Assembly: GCA_037447655.1 (NCBI GenBank)
Contig: JBBHKE010001283.1
Coordinates: 567,173 to 631,172 of the forward strand
Reading direction: 5' to 3'
Source of the DNA: Zygnema cylindricum
Lineage: Eukaryota; Streptophyta; Zygnematophyceae; Zygnematales; Zygnemataceae
Length of the DNA stretch: 64,000 nucleotides
The position numbers and the translations under genes are program-made. Below the pieces are notes generated by a model that worked only from the letters and a program-made list of their open reading frames with translations, made no database searches and was not told the DNA's origin. Within the stretch, counting starts at the first letter, position 1; every line of letters begins with the position of its first letter. Shown one piece after another: positions 37,488 through 48,410 of this stretch.

Positions 37488-39244
37488 TGCTCGACGATTG
37501 GTAGAAACCGATGTTAGTGTGTTTTTGTTTTGCGAGTTTTTGGTTTTTATAGTGTTTTTAGTGCTTTTACCTTTTAAGGCAATAAGTCTCTGATTTTGGA
37601 CGCTTCTATATTTTTTTGTGGAAATGGCTTTGAGCGGAGACAACATTAAAACAATATGCAATTTCATGCAATTAAAGAAAGTCAGGGTTACTAACAATGT
37701 CCGGCTGTCAAGCTGACAAACATCCAAACCCCCTTGATATTGGAAATATAAGATTTATAATATAAGATTGTCGATTTAGGTTTGATATAACACCAAAAAG
37801 GTGCACAAAAGAATGTCCGTTTTTATGGATAATATAGGCTGAAAATCTAATTTGCGCAGGTTTTTAACTTACACCTATATCAAGTGTGAAGTCACAAATG
37901 GCAAAATAATTTATGCATGGTTGACGATGGTTTAAATTCTTATAAAAAAGTTAACTCAAACTATTTATAAAATCAATTTTACATTTACTTGACTTGGAGG
38001 AACGTTAAAATAAATGTAAATATGAAACTAAAATGTACAATCTTTATGTTTTATCGAGAGTCGTGGCGAGTGATAATCCACTCTTTTAAATGATATCGTT
38101 ACCAAAAAGCTTATTAATATTTAACCAAAAAGAATAGAGGCCGTATTAGTGTTTTTAAATATCGCAACGACGAGTGGTGTATTGTGTAGTCATACACGTA
38201 CATGTTAAGGGGAGTTTGTTATGCCCAACCCTACGTATAACCACTAATGTTCGTTTGTTATGCGCAATTTGAGGTTAAATTTCAAGATATTTAGCTGACT
38301 ATGAAACGACGGCTTCGACGACGTCACATCAAACCGTTGGAACTTAGGTAGTTAAACTTTAGCATGTCTAACCAATATTTTATCGTTCATCTTTGTATGA
38401 TCTTACATTTAATTAATGAAAAAATAACGTTTATATCATGCTTCCTTGTTGTTGTTTAGTGAGTGACCTATTTTCAAAGATTGAAGTGAGAGCCTAAATC
38501 ATGTCTAGTTGTGGTAAAGATGTTGAAGACTCGATAGATGAATCATGGTGGCACCAAGGAAGTGCACAAAATTAAGTGAATTTGAGAGGCCCTTGTCTAT
38601 TTATATGTTCTAATTGTTGGACTCTTTCACTAATCCCCTTAATTTATACAATATCGCGAGACACTTGTTAATTGGTTATATCAAGGCGCTTTTGCGTTGG
38701 ACTAGTATGTCTACATGTCACAATCGATGTAAGAAGATTACAACTTACACAAAAACAAAAGCGTGTAACGCAAGAGTAAATTTCTCTGACCAAAAAAACT
38801 ACAAGTTTAACGTAGGACCTCAAAATTATAATGCATGCATGACTTGGTGTGACCCGATAATAAAATAACAATTTAAAATTTTGAATAGAAGACTTGGCTA
38901 CACCCTTGGTAAAATCTTAGTTTGTTGTGGTGTAAAACTTGTTGATTATGAAATGTTAAAGTAATCAATGATGTTTTTCTTTATTTGCATGAACACTAGA
39001 CAAAGTTCAATTTGGTTCGGTTTGTTTTATTTTGGGCCTAATGAAACCAAAAGGTTTTAAATCGGGCAAGGCAAGTGCCTCCCTCCCTCATTTTCTTCTA
39101 ACCGAACTGGTTTCATAAAATGCCCGAACTGAACCGAACAGTTTTAACCCGGTTTTGAATTTCAGAACCGAAACGTTTTGGTTTGGTTCGGTTCGGAATC
39201 GTCCCAAACCGGGTAGACTGCAAAGGCATCCCTACTGTACTGTA
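37488..39244. other. Intergenic, no gene; GGTTCGGTT-rich segment at the right
   Basis: AT-rich with no coding signal. About 39000-39230 contains repeated GGTTCGGTTT and AACCGAACC words ending in GGCATCCCTA, a composition like that of some hAT-derived repeats. Element ends could not be fixed. Confidence 0.4.
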
Positions 39245-39784
39245 CACCGCGAATCGTTATTAGTGTTAAAGTTTAAATAGTGCTGAAGAAAATTTACCGT
39301 AATTGATGCTAATTAAGAATTTGAAAATTAAAAAAAAAAAGGTGTATTCTAATTTCGGCGTTTATGCTAATTTGGGAACAGCAAAAATGGAATATTCGCC
39401 GTACGATTATATACATTAATATATGTATTCGTACAAAATATTAGAAATCGTACGCCGTCGCGAATTTAAAATGTCCGTACATGCTATACTAACTTACGTG
39501 TCAGACTAATCCCGTTTTTTTGAGCGCACGTTCCTATGCGTGCGCGTCTGATTTAATTCATTTTTTGTAAATTTTCACTTGAAAAGGTACATTTATGTAC
39601 GGTCCGACATCCACCGTACATCACACTATTTATATTTTATTGTACTTTCAGGCGTTACGCTATTTTGTACGGTACCTCAACTAACGTCAAGGAAAAATTA
39701 AAATCATGTATCCTATTTGAAAAAAAAAATCAAAATTTTAAGAATCCAAATTAGTGACTTTGACACTAATAACGATTCGCGGTG
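39245..39784. mobile_element. MITE family B, copy 2
   Basis: CACCGCGAATCGTTATTAGT and ACTAATAACGATTCGCGGTG are perfect 20-bp inverted ends flanked by TA on both sides. 540 bp, larger than copy 1 but with the same sub-terminal TTAAAGTTTAAATAG region. Confidence 0.82.
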
Positions 39785-40606
39785 TAGTTTTTCCGAATTC
39801 TATACGTTTTTATATTTGTTGTCGTAAAAACTCTCGTGCAAGTAAAAATCGCTCCTTCGAAAAAGTATTATTACCGTGCAGGACTTGACAAGGATTTGTC
39901 CTTAACTGTGAAACTGTGTAATGTTACCCCCAATGACAACGCTTTTTGAAGATGCTGAAGATCCGTACAAAAACGAGAAGCTCGACATAGAAACACCGTA
40001 GCCCTTGCTGTCAGTTAGAGAATCTCATCACGTATAGACAGCTTCTCGCTATCCACTTTTGTTCCCAACTTCCCAGGCATTCCTCGCACGTGTGGTCCAG
40101 CAGGCGAGTTTTCACACCACTCCGTACCAAAAGAAAACCAGTTTCAAAGTATCTTTGGTCATTCCGTTCCAAATGCCCGGCAGAAACCTCAGTCTCTCCA
40201 GTGCTAAGCTTCCCCAAACCAACGAACCTAATTTTTGATCATTCCCAAACCAGTTCCTGACCAATAACAAGCTTAGTTTCATATCTCAAAATATATCGGT
40301 TGAACGTCACGCCAGCCACCGCCGCCGACCTAACCGACCTCTTCCCTACCCTTCACCTCTTTCCTTTTCTTCCCATGGCCGCCCGTCCGCCGACAAATGA
40401 CACTCTCCCAGTCGGTGTCGCATCGTAAACTCCAGCCTGCCGACTATACATATTTCCGTACGGATATCATCGTACGGCGTCGCATGTCCGATCCCGAATC
40501 CAACGGCCTTTATTCAACCTATCATTCCGTACTGATACTCTCTATTACTCACTATTCTCTTAATACTCGCACAGTTCTCTGACTTTTCCCTCCCTCTGCC
40601 GACCTA

Positions 40607-40921
40607 CTCGAATTAGGGTTTCAGTAGAGTACTGTAGTAAACTTCTCGAATTAGGGTTTCAGTAGAGTACTGTAGTAAACTTCTCGAATTAGGGTTTCAG
40701 TAGAGTACTGTAGTAAACTTCTCGAATTAGGGTTTCAGTAGAGTACTGTAGTAAACTTCTCGAATTAGGGTTTCAGTAGAGTACTGTAGTAAACTTCTCG
40801 AATTAGGGTTTCAGTAGAGTACTGTAGTAAACTTCTCGAATTAGGGTTTCAGTAGAGTACTGTAGTAAACTTCTCGAATTAGGGTTTCAGTAGAGTAGTA
40901 AACTTCTCGAATTAGGGTTTC
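40607..40921 (+). promoter_or_regulatory. 38-bp telobox minisatellite upstream of the AP2 gene
   Basis: Nine copies of CTCGAATTAGGGTTTC start at 40607, 40645, 40683, 40721, 40759, 40797, 40835, 40873 and 40906. Spacing is exactly 38 bp except the last, 33 bp. Each unit carries TTAGGGTTT (the telobox core, AAACCCTAA on the other strand) and the GTAC-centred GAGTACTGTAGTA. The array ends about 75 bp before the ATG at 40995, so it lies in the core promoter or 5' UTR. Teloboxes are known binding sites for TRB/TRFL proteins and recruit Polycomb in plants. Function here is inferred. Confidence 0.85.
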
Positions 40922-40994
40922 TGTGAGACAGACTCTTTACCGAAAAAACAAAACCATTCCATTTCTAAATTTTTTTTTTTTTTTTTTTTTCTGT

Positions 40995-43900
40995 ATGGCG
41001 ACGACCGAATCTTCTCCGAACTTGCCCGTATCTCCGCCCTTACCAGATTCGAGTTCCGTACAGCCGAATCTGCTGCACATGATGAACCAAACACACACCC
41101 ACGGATTTCCGTACACCGTACCTTCCGCCATACCTATTTCCGAACCTGAGGCTTGGCTGGCGGTTCGGGATCAGTGGGAACAGCAGCAAAGGGCGATGTG
41201 GCAGCAACAATCGCAGCACCAATTTTCTGGAGGGCGTGACGTCACAGGGGAAGGAGGAAGGATGAGGATGATGGGAGAGGGAGACGGAGAGGGAGAAGGA
41301 GAGGGAGAGGAGGGAGAGGAAGAGGAGGCAGAGAGAGAGGTCGGAGAAGAGGATGAGGGTCAGAGAGGGGGAGAGGGAGAAAGAGGGGGAATGGGAGAGA
41401 GGGGGAGAGTGAGGGATCGAGGGGAAGTGGGAGGAGGAGGCAGAGAGAAGAGTACAGTGAAGAAGGCGAGAAAATTTGAGCATGTTCAAGATGACGTCAT
41501 CAACCGTGAGGATGACATCATTAACGAGGAAGATGACGAAAATGATGGGGACGAGGATAGGGATGAAGATGGTGTGGATATGTACGGAATGTACGGAATG
41601 AGCGGTGGTATGAATGGGAGGAGAGGGAGGGAAGTGGAGGGAGAATCGGGGAGGGAAGGAGGTGAGAGGGATGGTATTAGGGAAGGGGGAGATGATCGAG
41701 AGGATGATGGAGAAGAGGAGGAGGACGGGGGGGAGGGGGAGGAGGAGAGGAGAGAGAACATGAGGGCGTCATTCGCTTCAAGAGGAGGTAAGAGGGAGAG
41801 AAAAATTTAAACTAAAAATGGGAAGTAACGGCAAAATGGCACCTTTTTTTGTTTTTTTTTTCAATCGAAGCATTTTTTTTTGAGTTGTTTCTTTCTTTTT
41901 ATCGAGAGAGAGATCGAGAGCGTGCGGGGAAGAGAGGGAGAGTTAGAGCGAGGGAAAGAGATCGAGTGAGGTGTAGAGAGGGGGAGAGAGAGGGAGAGAG
42001 AGGAGGGAGAGCAAGAGTGAGAGAGAGAGAAAGAGAGATTGAACGACGGGAGTGAGAGATAGATCGAGTGTGAGGGAGAGAGAGGGCGAGAGAGAGAGGG
42101 AGACAGAGATGGAGAGAGAGAGTGAGGGAGAGAACAGGGAGGGGGAAAGGCAGAGGAGGGGGAGGGGGGCGGGGGATGGTGGGAAAGGTGGAGTGGGGTC
42201 AAGTGGGCCGAGGGAAAGGGGCGGGGGGGAAGGGGGGAGTGGAGTGGGGGAGGAGGGCGGGAAGGAAGGGAAGGAGGGAGGGTGGGAGGAGGGAGGGAAG
42301 GGACCGAGGGGAGGGGAGGGACCGAGGGAGGGAAAGGACCAAGGGAGGGATGGATGGCGGGGTAAGTGCAAAGAAAAAAAAAAACAAAAAACTGTACAAG
42401 CTTTCCAGTGTATGGATACAGGCCAGTTTTTTTTTGTTGTTGTCTTTTCAGGATCTCAAATAGAAATTCCGTTCTAAAAACCGTGCTGACCTGATTTTTT
42501 CTGATACTCTTGCTAACCCTTTTTTTTTTTTATTCTGCTTCACTGCTAATCGTTATTAGTGTTAAAGTTTTCATCGCCCCTTCAAACATCTTTTCTTTGT
42601 GCACGCTTGTCGGATTATCAATCCGATGGTTGCTATTGGAAGTCAAGATTCTCAGCTTCCTATTGGCAGTCTCCGATTGACAATCCGACAATTGTGCACA
42701 GAGGAATAATGTTTTTAAGTGGCGAAAAAAACTTTAACACTGATAACGATTAGCGGTGTAGTTTTGCTACTGTACCATTTTCAAACTCAGTGTTAACCCT
42801 AATTCTGATACGAATTCTCTACATTCCTTTCCCTTTTCTCCCTTTTCCTTCCCCTCTTCCATTTCACTTTTCTTCTCTTCTCTTCCCTTCCCTTCCCTTC
42901 CCTTCCCTTCCCTTCCCTTCCCTTCCCTTCCCTTCCCTTCCCTTCCCTTCCCTTCCCTTCCCTTCCCCCCTTCCCTTTTCTATCTTTGATCACTACAGCC
43001 CAACACCTCCTCCATTCTCCATCAAAACTTTCAATCCGAAAAAAACAAACAGACACAATCGAAAGAGACCTATCTCCTGACGGTTCGCCTTTCAACACCG
43101 GAGGTGTCAATTTAACAATAAGAGGAGTCGGCAACCACGACGATAAAGGAAAGAGAGAGACCGAATCGGGAGTCGCCGGTTTGGATCCTTTGGCCGGTGT
43201 CCCTCGACCGAAAAGATACAAAGGAGTACGACTTCGGAAATGGGGTAAATGGGTTTCGGAAATAAGGGAACCGGGGAAAAGGAGTCGGATATGGTTGGGA
43301 ACGTTCGACCACGCTGAAGACGCGGCCGAGGCGTATGATGTCGCGGCGTATCGACTTCGAGGGACGAAGGCGTTTTTGAATTTTCCTGACAGGTACTTTA
43401 GTTACTGACTAAAACCGACCAACAGATTAAATTTTTATAATTTGATTTCTGCTGGTTGAATAAGTTCTGTACTCTATTCTTTTTTCTTGTTTTGGAAATT
43501 TAGGTCATTACGCCGTTTATGTTTTTTATAATTTTTTTTAATCAACTTTTCTCTGTGCACATATGTCCAATTTCCATTTGGAGATCGTCAATCGGAAGGC
43601 AAGAAGAGAAAGAAAGAAAGAAAGAAGGAAAGAAGGAACAAATCTTACCTTTAGATCGCTACCTTTGGATCAATAATCCAAGAAGTGTGCACGGAGAAAA
43701 TTGAGTATAAAAGCTGTAATAAAATTTAAGTAGATTAAGTGTTTTTTGTGACCTGAATCAAGTTTTCTTTGTGCACACGCGTCCAATTTTCATTTGGAGA
43801 CCGTTTGGAAGATGACAAAATTACCTTTTCATTTGCGACCTTCGGATTAAATATCTGACAAGTGTGTACGAAGAAAAATGAGTATAAAGAAAGAGAAAAA

Positions 43901-46900
43901 AGTGACACTAATAGCGATACTTGGTGTAGTTTTGACGATATTTACGGTTTTGGACATTGAGTCTAGTCCAATGCAAATTGAACGACCTGATTCTGAAATT
44001 TTGCAAGCTTTGAGTTTTATTTTTTTTGGAAAACGAATCGGAAAGTGGGATTTTTTTTCGGCAGTTTTGCAATTTAAACAGATTTGCCAAAAATGGTATA
44101 TTACTGTTTGCTGATATATTATTTTGTACCTGTCAGAGAACCATCTTTTGTGTGTATATCGAGCTAATCACGTTAACTGCGGTATCTGTATCGTACAAAT
44201 TAATCAGTAAAAAGTAATATAAATAAATCAGTAATAATATAATTGAAAAACTATCATTAGTGTGTACCAAATTATTTGCAGAATCTGTAACATAAGTCAT
44301 TGTTCTTGTACAATTGGGAGAAAAATACTCAATGGGAGTCTTGAGTTTGTTACTGTCGATAGTAGTGTTGTGTATCCGTAGCATTTGCCGATAACCAATG
44401 CGCCCCTTTTTTTGGCCTACCGATAATCGATATATTGGCACGATATATCGGTACTGGTGTTATCGGTTTTTTATCGCGACAACACCGATTCGATAACTCT
44501 CGACGATAATTGTTCGGTTCATACCGTAGAGTTGTACGATTTATTCCGCTGTACTGAAATTCCGTTCTTCCGTTATGCAGAGTACGTAACAGATTGTCAT
44601 ATGTGGCATGCCACGCAGTATAAAGTGGAAAAATATAATACAATATATCATAAAGTACTGTTTTATATCGTACTATAATTTTTTATATCGTCAATAAGGA
44701 ATTTGTTGGTCTCGGAGCATAGTTGTTCAAATCGCGCCATTTTTTCATTTTTTCCGATTTTTACGTATTATTCGTGACTTAAAAATTGCAAAAAAATGCG
44801 ATGTACTTTCTGTCAGGTAAACTGAACGGACAATTCACAGAAACCGTACGGTGTTTTACGGTAACTGTACGGTTTTTTACGGGAAATGTATGGAATTTGA
44901 CTGAAAGATACGTTGCACGTATCAGTACTTTTCGTCCGGTAAACTGAACAAAAATTTCACGGATAATGTACGGAATTTTATCGTTCATGTACGGACAATT
45001 TCGAAAAGAGACATTGCAGCGTCACACTATTTGCGCGTGGTAAGTTTGAAATGTGTACGAACGTACAAACATGTACGAAATTGTACGGACAAAAATTCAT
45101 TAACGATTTTTACGATTTTTTCAAATCAACCTCTCCGATTTCTACGTATTATTCGCCCGTTTGAATCGTGCGTAAAATATGATTTGAACAACTATGTCTC
45201 AGAGCGATATATTGGGACCCCTCGCCGTTTGATAACCGATAACTATCGGTATCGGTTTTTGCGATAAGTTTTTTCCCGATACACAACACTAAGTAAATAG
45301 TTTACCTGCAAGTTCCTTGATAACGCTGACACATATCATTTTTAATCATAAAGTTTTTTATTTTCAGTCTTCAAATTGTCAAACTATCAACTCGTAAACA
45401 GTTTGTTAGTTGTAGGGAACTCTGAAAAAGCTATCATTTTTTGACTTTTTCACCGTCAAAATGTTTTTTGGGCTTTCTCAATTTTTTAGGTTCTTTTAGG
45501 GTTTTTTCTAAGTCAAATGCTTTACCAAATTCTTCTTATATTTTATCTTCTCTATCAAATTTTTGAACCATTTTTTACTTAATTTGACTTTTTCGCAGGT
45601 TACAAGGAAATTTAAATATGTTTTTACCAGGCCTCCCCGCTCCCAATGATGCCCCAAATGAAGTCGGAGGAACTACTGTTCAACCAAATCCTCTCTCTCC
45701 TCTCTCTCCACTCCCCCAAATCTTACAAAGATCCTCACAGTCTCCAGAAACGGAGCCTCTTCGTCCAAACTCCTCTCTTCCTACCCTATCTCTCTCGTCA
45801 CCCCCACAAGGGCATCTGCAACCCTCATCATCTGCTATGGTTCCCTCTCTCGTTCTCTCTCCTTCTCCCTCTAACCCTAAAGCTCGTGGAAAAGGAGGAG
45901 CTTGGAGTAATCCTCAAGGACAACCCCCACAGCCTCTCATGTCTTCAGAAGGGGGAGGAGGGGGAGGGGGAGGAGGAGGTGCTTCTTTTACTCAATCTCC
46001 TTCACAAATTCCTTCTCAACAGCCAATCCCAATGCTTCCTCCTAACCCAATTTTACTCGCGAATGGAAGTTTAGCGTCTCAACCCTCTCTCCCTCCCTCC
46101 CTCCCCTCCCTCCCTCTCCCTACCATCCAAGGATCTTCCGTGACCGTTGCGAGTCCTCCTTCCGGTGGACAACAAACGGTTCAAAACTCCAATATTCTCC
46201 AACCTCTCCTTACCACTCCTCCTCTCTCTCATCTCTCCCCCCAACAAACTCAAACTCCCACTTGGAATTTAGGTCTCACTCCCACCTGGCCCATCGCCCA
46301 ATTGTCTTTAGCGAATTTACAATCCCTAAATTGGCCTCTCTCTCTCTCTTCTCTCTCTCGTCCCAATATGGGAGGGGGACCGGTACTTACTCCTGTTTGG
46401 GGGAATGTGGCAATGCCGAGAGTTATGGTAGACTCCTCCCAAGGAGGGGGAGGAGGAGGAGGAGGATCCCAACAAACCCAACAAGATATATTGTGGGGAC
46501 AAGCTCAACAAGCGGCTCAATTAATGCTTTTACAAACCCAATTGGGTCAACAAATGGGTCAACAAATGATAGGGCAACAATTAGGTCAAATGGGTCAACC
46601 ATTAGGTCAACCAATGGGTCAAATGGGTCAGCAATTAGGTCAACAGTTTAGTCAACAATTAGGTCAAATGGGTCAACAAGTAGGTCAAATGGGTCAACAA
46701 GTAGGTCAACCAATGGGTCAACAAATAGCATCGGGAAATCGAATGGAAAACGTGGAAGACGGTAATAGGATGACTAAGAGAGATAGAACACCTGGAGGAG
46801 GAGGAGAACAGCAAAATCAGCCCCATCAAGAATTGAATCAACAACAACAACAACACCACCAACAATCTCACTCACAACCACAATCCCAACATCAAAACTT

Positions 46901-47070
46901 ATCCCAACATCATCAATCTCAACATCAAAACCAAAACCAATATCAATCCCAACATCATCAATCTCAAAATTATCAATCTCAACCTCAACATCAAAATCAA
47001 CACCAAAATCTAAATCAACATCAAAATCAAAATCAGTCTCACCAATTACATCAAAGTTCTCAAAACTCTC

Positions 47071-47105
<35 letters not shown>

Positions 47106-47699
47106 GAACAACAAAATCCACAAGTCATACATTCCCAACAAGTACAAGGACAAGTACAACAACAACAACAAAACAACAGGGTTTTAAATGTCGATAGTCA
47201 TAGTCGAGGAGGAGAGGGTTTTCTACCGTGGGGGGAAACAAGTGGGAGTCAAAGTGTAGGAAACCCAACTCCCCAAACGATTCATTCTTCGGTCGAGGGA
47301 AATCCCTCGAATCTCCAAAATCTCCAGAATCTACCAAATCTTGCGAGTAGTATATCCCATCTAGGATCTTCTTCTGGGGCTATTTTAGGAGGAGGAGCAG
47401 GAGGTTATGGTGCCCTTTATAACCCAAGACCTGGTGGGAATGTTTCAAATATATCAAATAACTCCGTTACCCCTTTGCGCCCTATGGCTCCGGAAGCTGC
47501 AGAAGAAGATATGCAGAGAGTCGACCAAAGGTTAATGGCGGAAATGAAAATGGGAGGGATGTTAATCCCTTCAGTTTCTGGAAATATTCCTCCAGAATAC
47601 GAAGAAATGAATGGAGGAGTTGCGAACGGAGGAGAGGAACAGGCTTCGGGATTGTTAGGTTTGGACTATTGGGGTCTTGGACACACTATAACACGATAA
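40995..47699 (+). CDS. DREB-class AP2/ERF transcription factor, about 1,095 aa, three exons
   Basis: Exons 40995-41787, 42999-43392 and 45599-47699 give 1,096 codons including TAA, with consistent phases (1 and 2). The start is the first ATG after a poly-T run. Residues 1-265 are acidic and Gly/Glu/Arg-rich. The single AP2 domain lies at about 337-395 ([20 protein letters not shown] ... IWLGTF ... [14 protein letters not shown]), with V14 and E19 as in DREB proteins that bind CCGAC-type elements. Some 700 residues follow, including polyglycine runs, a QMGQQLGQ repeat region, and a Q/H/N-rich segment with a polyglutamine stretch. Typical plant DREB proteins are 150-450 aa, so this one is exceptionally long. 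A nuclear transcription regulator is well supported. Target genes are unknown. Confidence 0.88.
41900..42365 (+). repeat. Intron 1 polypurine, G-rich tract
   Basis: About 460 bases with almost no pyrimidine on the sense strand, moving from (GA)n-like to GGGAGG/GGGGAGGGG words. Many runs of three or more G could support G-quadruplexes in DNA or RNA. Confidence 0.8.
42541..42758. mobile_element. MITE family B, copy 3, in AP2 intron 1
   Basis: Ends CACTGCTAATCGTTATTAGT and ACTGATAACGATTAGCGGTG are inverted. The right flank is TA, the left flank TT. It encloses a smaller palindromic piece with TTTGTGCAC and GTGCACAGA ends around CGGATT/AATCCG. Confidence 0.7.
42883..42970 (+). repeat. (CCCTT)n array forming the intron 1 acceptor tract
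   Basis: About 17 tandem pentamers, followed within 30 bases by the acceptor CACTACAG (ending 42998) of the AP2-domain exon. The microsatellite therefore serves as the polypyrimidine tract. Confidence 0.85.
43545..43885. repeat. Two small palindromic elements in AP2 intron 2
   Basis: 43548-43705 and 43762-43878 both begin with T(C)TTTGTGCACA and GTCCAATTT-like sequence and end with AAGTGTGCACGGAGAA-like sequence. They resemble the piece inside the family B MITE in intron 1. A degenerate family B right end (GACACTAATAGCGATACTTG) follows at 43903-43925. Confidence 0.6.
44363..45291. mobile_element. Inverted-repeat element in AP2 intron 2
   Basis: The 14-bp ends TAGTGTTGTGTATC and GATACACAACACTA are perfectly inverted. 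The sub-terminal regions are full of CGATA/TATCGG words. No clear 8-bp duplication. It hosts the nested element at 44718-45196. Confidence 0.65.
44718..45196. mobile_element. Nested hAT-type MITE, 8-bp duplication
   Basis: Ends CATAGTTGTTCAAATC and GATTTGAACAACTATG are perfect 16-bp inverted repeats. Flanks TCTCGGAG (44710-44717) and TCTCAGAG (45197-45204) form an 8-bp duplication with one mismatch, as expected for hAT transposition. 479 bp, non-coding. Confidence 0.8.
46531..47110 (+). repeat. Coding Q-rich repeats of the AP2 protein
   Basis: 46531-46725 repeats GGTCAAATGGGTCAACAA-type units encoding GQMGQQ. 46825-47110 is a CAA/CAT/CAC-rich stretch ending in about 12 consecutive Gln codons. 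The resulting protein composition resembles prion-like or glutamine-rich activation regions. Confidence 0.85.
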
Positions 47700-47924
47700 G
47701 GAATTGGACGAGGGAATTTTCTGGAAGGTCATTATGTCTGTCTACATCTCTGACTGAGTTTGCTGTCAATTTCAGTGGGAGGAGGGATAAAAGAGAGGAA
47801 AGAGAGATGAAAGAGAGACGAATAAGGGTCGTAAGAGAGGCGAAAAAGAGACAAAGAAATGGCTTTAGAGGAAGACAAGTGATGTTAGGTCGAGAAATTT
47901 GTGGGGAGTTTTTTGAGCAATGAC

Positions 47925-47935
47925 TAATAAATTTG
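47925..47935 (+). promoter_or_regulatory. Candidate polyadenylation signal of the AP2 gene
   Basis: AATAAA within GACTAATAAATTTG, about 230 bases after the stop and before the hexamer array. Confidence 0.4.
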
Positions 47936-48410
47936 TTTTTTTACGTAATGACCTGCTCGAGAACCGTAAAAAAGTAGACAGAAAAGGGTTAGAAGATATG
48001 GGTTTTTTTTTTTTCTCGATGTATAGTTTTTCGATAAGTGTACATCTTCTCGCTGTCATCAGTTGGACAAATTGGAACCGATCAGTCGAATCTCTTCTTG
48101 AGATTATACAGTGGGAAGGTGTCACATCTTTTTTCCGTTCCGTTGATCTCACTAACAGTAGATAAGGGAAGGGAGGAGGAATCAGGCTTGTATATCTCTT
48201 GTTTTTCCTTTTTAAAATATATGTATCTTTTAGTAGGTTTAAAGATAGTTTGTAATTCCTGTAAGGAAATAGGTTGAAGAATAATAATTTTCTTACTTAG
48301 GGTTTTTGCAGAGAGTCGGAAAAGCTAGTGGTTTTTGTAATCTGCAGTCAACTATTTTTAGGTTTTACTTTGAAGGAGGAAAAAAACTGAAAACTTTTGA
48401 CTAGTTTTTT

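Noticed and set aside
40607-40921. CRISPR-like regular repeat spacing
   Set aside because: The units are contiguous with no unique spacers, and the genome is eukaryotic. This is a minisatellite.
44363-45291. 8-bp duplication for the outer intron 2 element
   Set aside because: Flanks GTCGATAG and AGTAAATA do not match well enough, so only the inverted ends are claimed.
47669-47923. Basic 84-aa frame after the AP2 stop, with a possible acceptor at 47776
   Set aside because: No donor in the right phase joins it to the AP2 frame. A purine-rich 3' UTR explains the composition.
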